Of a DNA stretch of 64,000 nt, positions 58,001-64,000 are shown one piece after another. Source of the DNA: Spongilla lacustris (taxonomy: Eukaryota > Porifera > Demospongiae > Spongillida > Spongillidae). Both the position numbers and the translations under genes were made by a program. Each line of letters starts with the position of its first letter. Position 1 is the first letter of the stretch. The stretch is taken from assembly GCA_949361645.1 (NCBI GenBank), contig OX442422.1, forward strand, positions 8,940,426 through 9,004,425, in the 5' to 3' direction. The notes beneath the pieces are model-generated. The model was not told the DNA's origin. It searched no databases and saw only the letters and a list, made by a program, of their open reading frames with translations.

Positions 58001-61000
58001 GATTCCATCTGATTTCTTTACTGGACCTATCAGTTCAGTAGCTACATGTAAGAAATTTTGTGATGGTACGCTACATGTACATGTACTTCTGTTCACTTCC
58101 CATCACTTGTAGATTTGTTAGCTCACTGTATTCAACATTTTTTCTCCCTTCTTCCCCACCCTCCACCTCTCTACCCACACCCTCCCCTCCCCTTACCCCC
58201 ACCCTCCCCCTCCCACCCACACCCTCCCAGAGCATGCTTCAGTCTCAAGACACAAATGCCCAGAAGGTGGACTACATTGACCAGTCATCTAAGAGTGAAG
58301 CTGTGAAGAAGTCCCTAGAGAAGAATCCTGACATATCCCAGGAGAAGGACAGGCTGCTGAATGGTGAGTGGGTGTGGTTTGGACAACCTATGCCCACGTG
58401 ATTAAGCTCTACCCCTTCCTGTTCAGACTGGTCCTCTGTGTCTGCTGCTCTTAAACGGAAATTCGAGGAGACAAGGAAGTGTGCAAGTGTTACCAAGGAG
58501 ATGGAGTCACTGCTGGCACGGTGTCAGATGGCCATGGAGGAGTACCAGACATTCATCTCCCAGCCGCTTCCTCCCTCCCCACAACTGAAATTAGCAGAGG
58601 AGACTATGTCTCTGGACCAGGTCAGTCAATAGAATATGGCTACATTGCATACCAGCGAGTAGTGTACAGTGGAAACCATGATACATGACATTAAAATTTT
58701 TTTCCTGCTCTTCAATGTTTGGAATTGGTTTTAACAATAATGGTATGAACTAACGAAATTCTAATAATGCATTTTGGTTGGCAAACTAGTTGTCAACAAG
58801 AGTTTGAAATTGAAACTTGTCACGTGACGTCTTGGTTTCTATTTTTGGAAATGTGTGCCCCTCGTTCAGCAAAAGTAATTCTAGCTCATTTCTCCTCCGT
58901 TCGGAAACGGATGAGGCTGAACGTTGGCATATAACTACCACGCACATAACTACATCACTTGGTCGGGCCAAATGTTGAATGCGGTAAACAGTTTGAGGAC
59001 CGCGGCTGCAAATGTGCTGTTTTAGGGGGAGACGCGTTTAGCTGTTTGTCTCGTATCGCGTTGTGTTTATGCTACCGTAAGTTCACAGTACATAGAAAAC
59101 AGGTATTTCTATCTGAAACGCTCCTTTAATGTCAACTTTCGTTTACTTTGTCGCAAAAAAGTTTGCCTCGAAAGGTTGGGTCCTAAAAGTCAGCCATTTT
59201 CGGATGAATAACATTACAATTATTTACATTATTGTGGTTATCGTTGTTATGAGTGAAGTTGGAAGAAGCGAACAAGCGGATAACGGTACTTTTCAGAACC
59301 AAACGGAAGGTCCAGTATTACGCGGGCTACTACGAAGAGCTAACAAAGAGGTATTGCCACTTTGGGAAAGTTTGAAAGAAAAAAAAAAGTGCTCCAAGGG
59401 GAAATCCCAGAGCTGCAGGTTTGAAGAGGCAATCGTTAAATCTATCAAGTTGACGAGTCGAATTCAAAGGACTGCATCTTATTACTCAGAAATAACGAGC
59501 AAGGAACTAGAATCGTTAGCCCAGCACATGCCAAACCTGTCTGACATTGATGCTAGGATCGATGCTCGCATTGAGAATGTACTACATCGAACTGAGCGAG
59601 GTAATTTCTCTGATTAATGCAAAGAGTGCTCAGTTCAATGTAGTACATTCTCAGTGCGAGTGCCTTAGCATCAATGCTGAGCTAACGATTCCAGTTCTTT
59701 GCTCACTATTTCTTAAAACCTGCAGCTTTGGGGTTTCCCCTTGGAGCATTCCTTTGTTTCAAACCTTCCCAAAGTGGCAGTACCTCTTTGCTAGCTCTTC
59801 GTGGTAGCCGTTTTCAGCTTGTTCGCTTCACTCATAACAACGATAACCACAATAATGTAAATAATTGTAATGTTATTCATCTGAAAATGGCTGACTTTTA
59901 GGACCCAACCTTTCGAGGCAAACTTTTTTGCGACAAAGTAAACCAAAGTTGACATTAAACGAGCGTTTCAGATAGACATATCTGTTTTCTAGGCACTGTG
60001 AACTTACGGTAGCATAAACACAACGCGATACGAGACAAACAGCTAAACGCGTCTCCCCCTAAAACAGCACATTTGCAGCCGCGGTCCTCAAACTGTTTAC
60101 CGCATTCAACATCTGGCCCGACCAAGTGATATAGCTATGTGAGTGGTAGTTATATGCCAACGTTCAGCCTCATCCGTTTCCGAACGGAGGAGAAATGAGC
60201 TAGAATTACTTTTGCTGAACGAGGGGCACACATTTCCAAAAATAGAAACCAAGAAGTCACGTGACAAGTTTCAATTTCAAACTCTTGTTGACAACTAGTT
60301 TGCCAACCAAACTGCATTGTTAGAATTTCATTAGTTCATGCCATTATTGTTGAAACCAATTCCAAACATTGAAGAGCAGGAAAATTTTTTTAATGTCACG
60401 TACCACGGTTTCCACTGTAGGATTTGTTGACATCATGAATGTCATTAAGCGTGACACGCCCACCAAGAGGCAGGTGGGTGTGGCTCTGTGCAGAAGACGG
60501 AGAGCAGTGTTTGGTCCAATACCAGGTGCTGTGGGAGGACATTCTGCTCTAGTACCCAGTCCTATTTTTGTTGTCTGCTTGCCGATCACGTGATGTACCT
60601 GATTTGGTGATATTTCATCCTGATTAGTACTTGTTGAGATCTGGTTATTGAGCCAAAGCAATAGAGTCCCCAGACCACTCCAATCATTATAATACTATGG
60701 TCTAAGCTCCATGTAGTTAATCGCAGTGCAGAATTGATGATTGAACAGGCTTTGGAAGAGGAGTTGGATGCAGTCGTATGACCTTACCGGTGTTTTGTAC
60801 CTGGGTCCACACCCTCCCCCCCTCATGCTAATATGTAGTAAGTGTTATTAGGTACATATGTACGCAGGTACATGTGTACATACATGTAGGTACATGTACA
60901 TGTGTACATACATGTAGGTACGCAGGTACATGTGTACATACATGTAGGTACATGTACATGTGTACAGCATTTACATGTACTGTAATAAGAACATTCTCTT

Positions 61001-61917
61001 TGGTGCAGTCAGGGTAGCAACAGAGGAGTGACAATTGTCCCCTCCCCATCACATGATCTTGCCCCTCCCACCAGTCCTCTCTTCACTCTTCTTGTGAGGA
61101 GGCAGTCTCCATGGTTACCTCTACCCTCAAACGTTCCCTGGCTGAGGGCATAGCTGTACCACCACACCTCCAGGGGAAGGCAGAGGCTGTTGTGGACCAG
61201 TTTGATGGCCTCACCAGACAAGCCAACCAAAGGGCCAGGGTGATATCGCAGACCTTGGCAAGATGGCAGAGCTTCACTGTTACCATGGAGAAGTGCAGGT
61301 CACAGCTTCCTGACTTCCAGTCTGAACTGTCAGGTCTTGCCCAGGTGGAAGAATTCTTAATGGAGCTCTCCTCCCTCGAGAGCAGACTGAGTGTAAGTGG
61401 ATCCTCCTCCCCATCTCCTCGGGTCTTTCCCTCCTCCCCAGTCTTCTCCTCCCTCCTCCCCAGTCTTCTCATCCCTCCTCCCCAGTCTTCTCATCCCTCC
61501 TCCCCCAGTCTTCTCATCCCTCCTCCCCAGTCTTCTCATCCCTCCTCCCCAGGCTTTACATTCCTCCTCCCCATCCACCATCCTTCTCCACAGATACTCG
61601 AAGAGAAAGTACAGGCCGACATGGAGGAGTTGGAAGAGATGAGAAGAGACTTACCCTCACACCTCTTTGGTGATGACCTTCAGGTCACAGCCAAGATGGC
61701 CGACTTCTCTCACCTAGTACAGCAGTGGATGGAGCTGAAGGATAGTGTGGAGCGACTAAAAGCAAACCTTATTCCTTGGAAAAAGCTGGTTGATGTCCAA
61801 GAGGAGCTGCAAAACAGGTTTGACCAGTTGAGGGCTACTGTAGAGGAGCAGCTGGAGCATGCCAGAAGGTCTGGGGAGGAGCAGGAAGACATTACGGAAT
61901 ACCTTGGTGCTCTAAAG
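39838..61917 (+). CDS. Giant spectrin-repeat cytoskeletal protein (copy B, intact, partial at the 5' edge and probably 3')
   Basis: Twenty-eight exons total 7341 bp = 2447 codons; every junction is GT-AG and all phases agree, so the reading frame is continuous. The product is almost entirely helical and rich in L/E/K/Q, with heptad-like repeats and the W-centred pattern of spectrin repeats (for example VKEKWNQVQSLLAKWRDQLE). Several exons are close to 324 bp, one repeat of about 108 residues. Exon 4 adds a long Ser/Asp/Pro-rich insertion. Such proteins (spectraplakins, nesprins, dystrophins) link actin, microtubules or nuclei; which one this is cannot be told, because no CH, KASH or EF-GAS2 domain lies in the window. 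There is no Met in exon 1, so the start lies upstream. The last exon ends with a good donor, so the gene continues. Confidence 0.8.
40299..40517 (+). CDS. Spectrin gene exon 2
   Basis: 219 bp, LVIHDFTKRYSALGEG. It contains the single GAGAAACC that is duplicated around the hAT insertion in copy A, so it is the empty site. Confidence 0.85.
40914..41022 (+). CDS. Spectrin gene exon 3
   Basis: 109 bp, TTCEHLAGLKDDLVCI; phase 0 in, 1 out. Confidence 0.8.
41733..42889 (+). CDS. Spectrin gene exon 4, with long Ser/Asp/Pro-rich insertion
   Basis: 1157 bp. It starts with a helical repeat (AEHQQHQKALCDRADMLL), then about 250 residues of disordered acidic sequence with recurring SPDL (ESPDLSQEASSDLTGLSQ, TSPDLMGGSLKASPD), then a helix (SQMSHDLEAVLNKLK-type). 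Phase 1 in, 0 out. Copy A lacks 621 bp of the disordered part. Confidence 0.85.
43040..43308. repeat. 18-bp minisatellite (B-expanded)
   Basis: About 15 units of GGGCCAGTAAGATGGAAT. Copy A has only one or two units there. Confidence 0.92.
43364..43570 (+). CDS. Spectrin gene exon 5
   Basis: 207 bp, EAFEELGEKSNRSKATIANV; phase 0-0. Confidence 0.85.
43931..44032 (+). CDS. Spectrin gene exon 6
   Basis: 102 bp, AILDELVEAERDLDSQ; phase 0-0. Confidence 0.85.
44165..44440. repeat. C/T-rich minisatellite, about 30-bp unit (B)
   Basis: Units of CCTAATAGTTCCTTCTCCCT; homologous to 19740-20012. Confidence 0.85.
44442..44606 (+). CDS. Spectrin gene exon 7
   Basis: 165 bp, EFFTTPEHFRAQVEEQLKEM; phase 0-0. 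Confidence 0.85.
44938..45500. repeat. 23-25 bp minisatellite with CACGTG in most units (B)
   Basis: About 23 units of CTCACGTGTGAGGACTGACC; twice the length of the A array. Confidence 0.92.
45545..45722. repeat. About 22-bp repeat, GGGTAGCAGGTGGCCTTACT
   Basis: Seven or so irregular units; only two in copy A. Confidence 0.8.
45811..45978 (+). CDS. Spectrin gene exon 8
   Basis: 168 bp, AGEQMVFLELCTAQWAEF; phase 0-0. Confidence 0.85.
46004..46395. repeat. GGTGTGGAGTGAGGGT minisatellite (B-expanded)
   Basis: About 20 irregular units; the A intron has only a short stretch. Long minus-strand HTTPPSLHTT-type ORFs are artefacts of it. Confidence 0.9.
46508..46837 (+). CDS. Spectrin gene exon 9
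   Basis: 330 bp, GLATELPSIKASKVVPLQV; phase 0-0; about one repeat long. Confidence 0.85.
47309..47671 (+). CDS. Spectrin gene exon 10
   Basis: 363 bp, DHAQRVQAMEEQFDSLRDL; phase 0-0. Confidence 0.85.
47822..48106 (+). CDS. Spectrin gene exon 11 (absent from copy A)
   Basis: 285 bp, EKLLQLDNDFMSVEDEMQ; acceptor TTCTCCCCAG; phase 0-0. Confidence 0.85.
48106..48362. repeat. 18-bp minisatellite, GTGTGGAGGTGATGGTGT
   Basis: About 14 units starting at the exon 11 donor. HPHHHLHTHT-type ORFs on the minus strand are artefacts. Confidence 0.92.
48441..48800 (+). CDS. Spectrin gene exon 12 (absent from copy A)
   Basis: 360 bp, LELSDDLFSTLEQEVVDLD; phase 0-0; ends HDLLTEAK before GTTGGT. Confidence 0.85.
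49170..50315. repeat. 23-bp minisatellite, about 49 units (B only)
   Basis: The unit is TATCACCCCCACACATCACTGCT with very few variants. Since 23 is not divisible by 3, all frames stay open and give spurious 350-385 aa ORFs. Copy A at the same place (22975-22990) has less than one unit. Confidence 0.97.
50345..50686 (+). CDS. Spectrin gene exon 13
   Basis: 342 bp, GLLAELSGNDKTTSAYYD; phase 0-0. Confidence 0.85.
50805..51005. repeat. 31-bp minisatellite
   Basis: Six units of GTGTGGCCCAGGGAGACATG; homologous to 23465-23722. Confidence 0.9.
51111..51243 (+). CDS. Spectrin gene exon 14
   Basis: 133 bp, GLMEGVEKLKDTYATM; phase 0 in, 1 out. Confidence 0.85.
51600..51815. repeat. 31-bp minisatellite
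   Basis: About seven units of TGTGTAGACATGTAGCTGTG with TTATCTCTCC. Copy A has two related partial units. Confidence 0.88.
51898..52136 (+). CDS. Spectrin gene exon 15
   Basis: 239 bp, SKAPTVESRVALVKEKW; phase 1 in, 0 out; WNQV...LLAKWRDQLE is a typical spectrin helix. Confidence 0.85.
52137..52926. other. Intron 15, TG-rich
   Basis: Irregular (TG)n to 52345, then about 190 bp (52445-52640) not found in copy A, then sequence shared with A. No exon supported. Confidence 0.5.
52927..53104 (+). CDS. Spectrin gene exon 16
   Basis: 178 bp, ALSSDMDGRRSEEKESL; phase 0 in, 1 out; AAG acceptor. Confidence 0.8.
53167..53318 (+). CDS. Spectrin gene exon 17
   Basis: 152 bp, LCPLRDKVEHFWSVLGEV; phase 1 in, 0 out; 62-bp intron before it. 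Confidence 0.85.
53545..54248. repeat. 16-bp minisatellite, about 44 units (B only)
   Basis: Unit GTGTAGTATGTGATGG with variants (AATATG, GCGTG, GCCTG). The A intron has no array. Minus-strand HHILHPSHTTPITYYT ORFs are artefacts. Confidence 0.96.
54362..54685 (+). CDS. Spectrin gene exon 18 (one repeat)
   Basis: 324 bp = 108 codons, ALDEDFLTHKEDPDRVC; phase 0-0. Confidence 0.87.
54775..55092 (+). CDS. Spectrin gene exon 19 (one repeat)
   Basis: 318 bp, DFMRETEGLTKQYSSLH; phase 0-0. Confidence 0.87.
55256..55374 (+). CDS. Spectrin gene exon 20
   Basis: 119 bp, VFTDTLGAKVGCREKVL; leaves phase 2. Donor TCAAG|GTAACG; the duplication ends here. Confidence 0.85.
55423..55636 (+). CDS. Spectrin gene exon 21 (single copy)
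   Basis: 214 bp, IHDVQVHWESVCKLLEET; phase 2 in, 0 out; 48-bp intron before it. Not present in unit A. Confidence 0.85.
55640..55925. repeat. About 34-bp purine-rich minisatellite
   Basis: Nine irregular units of GAAGGGATGGGGAGGAGGCA. Confidence 0.88.
56085..56535. repeat. 35-bp minisatellite
   Basis: About 13 units containing GGGGGCACTTACCTTACATT and AAGGTACATGTTGA. Confidence 0.93.
56602..56925 (+). CDS. Spectrin gene exon 22 (one repeat)
   Basis: 324 bp, TMYQEVESHAHFKTFICE; phase 0-0. Confidence 0.85.
57170..57325. repeat. 12-bp minisatellite
   Basis: About 13 units of ATATGCACATGT or ATATGCACAAGT. Confidence 0.93.
57550..57753 (+). CDS. Spectrin gene exon 23
   Basis: 204 bp, LLSDGLGTMQDCKSTLVHV; phase 0-0. 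Confidence 0.85.
57806..57928 (+). CDS. Spectrin gene exon 24
   Basis: 123 bp, VLPVEDVMAVQEFLEQ; preceded by a 52-bp intron. Confidence 0.82.
58231..58363 (+). CDS. Spectrin gene exon 25
   Basis: 133 bp, SMLQSQDTNAQKVDYID; polar, not helix-repeat-like; phase 0 in, 1 out. Confidence 0.8.
58427..58620 (+). CDS. Spectrin gene exon 26
   Basis: 194 bp, WSSVSAALKRKFEETRKC; phase 1 in, 0 out; donor GACCAG|GTCAGT. Confidence 0.83.
58667..60417. mobile_element. 1.75-kb palindromic element with TA target duplication
   Basis: CAGTGGAAACC at the left, its complement GGTTTCCACTG at the right, and TA on both sides (58665-58666, 60418-60419), as in Tc1/mariner/pogo-type elements. The two arms are roughly 850-900 bp and meet near 59610. 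The right arm is shorter: a block of the ORF sequence is missing. No transposase is seen. It lies in intron 26 of the spectrin gene. Confidence 0.85.
59129..59617 (+). CDS. 162-codon ORF of unknown function inside the palindrome
   Basis: ATG 59129, TAA 59615-59617. A second Met (residue 26) starts a hydrophobic segment (MNNITIIYIIVVIVVMSEVG) that looks like a signal peptide or anchor. N-glycosylation sequons NGT and NQT follow, then a basic Cys pair (KKKCSKGKSQSC) and amphipathic helices (SKELESLAQHMPNLSDIDAR). I recognise no family. The mirrored copy in the right arm (about 59640-59880, minus) is interrupted by a deletion and stops. It could be a gene captured by the element or the element's own gene. 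Confidence 0.4.
   Translation: MSTFVYFVAKKFASKGWVLKVSHFRMNNITIIYIIVVIVVMSEVGRSEQADNGTFQNQTEGPVLRGLLRRANKEVLPLWESLKEKKKCSKGKSQSCRFEEAIVKSIKLTSRIQRTASYYSEITSKELESLAQHMPNLSDIDARIDARIENVLHRTERGNFSD
60420..61074. other. Intron 26 remainder
   Basis: No exon is supported. ACATGTAC-type repeats lie at 60850-60970, then the C/T-rich acceptor of exon 27. Confidence 0.5.
61075..61392 (+). CDS. Spectrin gene exon 27 (one repeat)
   Basis: 318 bp, SSLHSSCEEAVSMVTSTL; acceptor CCCCTCCCACCAG, donor GAGT|GTAAGT; phase 0-0. Confidence 0.78.
61395..61593. repeat. 22-bp C/T-rich repeat filling intron 27
   Basis: About seven units of CTCCTCCCCAGTCTTCTCAT. Each unit contains a CCCAG, a potential decoy acceptor; the real acceptor is CTCCACAG at 61593. 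Confidence 0.85.
61594..61917 (+). CDS. Spectrin gene exon 28 (one repeat, last seen)
   Basis: 324 bp, ILEEKVQADMEELEEM; donor CTAAAG|GTAAGC; phase 0-0, so the gene goes on. No further exon was found before 64000. Confidence 0.85.
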
Positions 61918-62174
61918 GTAAGCCACACCCACTCACTTGACTTGCATGTATACGTATGGCATGTTTTGTTATTGCTTTGGTGGGTGTGGCATATGTGGGT
62001 TGGCTTTATCCGAAGTAGTATTTCCCTCAGACGATGTTTTGTAGTTTGTAATTGTGTTATGTTTATCTAGGATTAATATTGTGTATTTATTTATTTTTTA
62101 GGATTGAAATAATATACATTATTGATACAAGATACAATTTAGGACATACAAAATACACGAGAACATGACCAAAA

Positions 62175-63230
62175 CTAAATAACACATCAGAAACAATCTT
62201 GAGGGCAATATCTGGACATTATAGCCCTCACATTAGCCCTTGCTAGGTTCAGATTGAGCCGGCCATACAGCACTGATAGAACGGCAGATTTGGGCCTTGA
62301 TGATGTTATGGCTAGGCGAGAGGCTAGACTCGAAAATGACTCCATAGCCTCTTTCCCCCATGTGCCATACGACTCAACCACAAGAGGGATACATAACCAA
62401 CCTAATTCGCTGCACTTCACATCGTTGGCCTCATGCTTTCTGAGCTCAGTGGCTTGCGCAGCTGCTCCAGCAGTTACTCCCGCTTCAGACATATAATGTT
62501 TGAGTTCAGCGGAGAGGTAACTGAAATGTCGCAGGCTGCCGTTTTCCCCAGAGCCCAGTTGGAAATGAGGACATCTGCAGGACGAGAGTGGCTGTGATCT
62601 GGTGTAAGGTTGCAGCCAGCTTCTACTTGTACACTAAAGTGGGCTCGCCTACATGTTTCTGCCAATATGTCCCTCAACCTGTTGTGGCGGAATACCACAT
62701 CCCCACCCCGCTTACAAGTAGTGGCATGATGCCCTAGGGGATCCAACATTTTATCTGGGCAGAGTGCGCAAACAGAACCCTCAGCTGTGTCGAGCCCTAA
62801 CCACCACTTCAGTGCTGTCTGAAGTACTGGGGGGTCTAAGTGCAAACCTTAACCTTCAGATGGAATAACCGTCAGCCATGATGAAGCATGTGGGGAGGAT
62901 GTTGATAAAAGTCGAGCTCTGTCAGCAATTGACAGAGAACCCTGGAGAACTCTGAATAAATTATCGTCCAAGATACTGGAAAGAGTCTTCTGAGAAGGTA
63001 ACTTTTCCAGTACTGATCCGATCTGCATGTTGTCTGACTGATGAACTGAAGAATTAAATATCTCCAAGGACTGGAGGAGGTACATGAGAATTTGAACCCA
63101 GGCCAGAGAAACATAACGATGCAATAAAGGCTGCTGGTGCATGATGAGACAGGGAACGCAGCCCAAGGCCTCCTCGGCTGAGGCTCAGCTGGGCCTGCTT
63201 CCACGCAGCAATGGAAGGATGCATTGTCTC
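62175..63230 (-). pseudogene. Non-LTR retroelement tail with endonuclease domain, decayed
   Basis: In order on the minus strand: AAWKQAQLSLSRGGLGLRSL (about 63215), SIADRARLLSTSSPHASSW, then C-ALC...HHATTC and RHNRLRD (62845-62474), SRPADVLISNWALGKTAACD, and, after a frameshift near 62490, SEAGVTAGAAAQATELRKHE to the stop near 62187. Same domain order as 16022-17053, but at least three frame breaks. Confidence 0.75.
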
Positions 63231-63247
63231 ATAATAATGCAACAACA

Positions 63248-63660
63248 TTATGTTAAAAAATATATGCTCGATAAACTTGAAGAAGGGATCCACCTGGATA
63301 GGATTGCTGTCGCATTTGCCATTTTAATGAGTTCATGGCTTCCTTTCCCCATCTCTGCAACTAGTGGAATACAACACCAGCCCAAGGCATTGCATTTGGG
63401 GTCATTTTCTCTATGTTTTCGCTCTTCTGTAGATAAGGCAGCTGCTACTGATGACACTTTTAGATTTAGCGGTGATGTCACTGAGATGTCAAAGGTAGCC
63501 AGCTTACCAAGGGCCCAGTTGGGTAGCAAAATGTCTGCAGGGCGTGAATTAAGATTGATACTTTTGATGGACAAGATATTTACCTTCTGCGCAAAGGGAC
63601 ACACCCCTGCCTCCATCAGTACTCCCATTTATGAATTAACGAATTTCTTGAACAGTGCCT
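63248..63660 (-). pseudogene. Second decayed retroelement endonuclease fragment
   Basis: SRPADILLPNWALGKLATFD ... STEERKHRENDPKCNALGWC ... VAEMGKGSHELIKMA on the minus strand. It lacks the CCHC part and has an internal deletion relative to the others. It abuts the copy at 62175-63230 in the same orientation. Confidence 0.7.
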
Positions 63661-64000
63661 GATAATTGTATTCTAATACAAGAGGGCACAAGTTTGTCAC
63701 CTCATTCCTTCACACTTCAGTTTACCAAGACATACTACAAGAAATGTTTGGAAGCATATATTAACGAGTAGTCAGGCGTGAGACGTCGCGAGATGGAGCT
63801 GGTTTGGGGGTAATCTAATGTCGGGCCATTATCGAGCTTGGGGGGTTGTTCTTGGAGGGGACACGGCAGTCCCCAGCACCACTTTGGCCATTAGATTTCA
63901 TTAGATTTCACAGACCGTGACTGTCTGGAGAAATAAAACAAATAAATAATAAAACAAAATAAAATATCGAACTGCACTGCTACTTCCTTGCTACTCTCTC
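63661..64000. other. Probable retroposon 3' tail
   Basis: A non-coding, G-rich stretch (63770-63910) ends in an A-rich tail (AAATAAAACAAATAAATAAT) near 63930-63965, as SINE or LINE 3' ends do. Not classified. Confidence 0.35.

Overview
This is a repeat-rich metazoan nuclear window with multi-exon genes, GT-AG introns (one as short as 52 bp), minisatellites in most introns and many DNA transposons. A sponge, or a similar early-branching marine invertebrate, is the likeliest source. The hints are two Death-domain exons, a pervasive ACATGTAC motif in non-coding DNA, very short introns, and retroelement tails of a type I associate with sponges and cnidarians. No single sequence here proves the taxon.

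Layout. 1-3440: the last exons of a proline-rich, tyrosine-motif adaptor-like gene (+), then minisatellites. 3441-5817: a complete four-exon SWAP-70/DEF6-like gene (-), divergently oriented to the next locus. 5660-34630 (unit A) and 38972-55375 (unit B) are two copies of one tandem segmental duplication. Each holds the shared divergent promoter and the 5' half of a giant spectrin-repeat gene (+). Unit B is continuous with the rest of that gene and gives 28 in-phase exons, 2447 codons, to 61917; the gene then appears to run past the window or into the repeats at 62-64 kb. Unit B also carries a severed first-exon stub of the SWAP-70-like gene, which fixes the left duplication breakpoint. Unit A stops at the equivalent of exon 20. 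It has a hAT element inserted inside exon 2 (8-bp target duplication; empty site in B), has lost exons 11-12, lacks 621 bp of exon 4, and carries large transposon clusters in introns 3 and 14.

34630-38971, the junction between the units, holds a Death-domain exon, a (CA)n tract and a decayed ZMYM1-like hAT transposase. 58667-60417 is a 1.75-kb TA-flanked palindrome in the last sizeable intron, whose left arm holds an intact 162-codon ORF with a signal-like N-terminus. 62.1-63.7 kb holds decayed tails of non-LTR retroelements whose C-terminal domain resembles the R2-type restriction-like endonuclease; a better preserved copy is at 16.0-17.05 kb in unit A.

Exon coordinates were set by hand from splice sites, reading phase and A/B conservation. 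The start of the spectrin gene and the 5' side of the adaptor gene remain unresolved.
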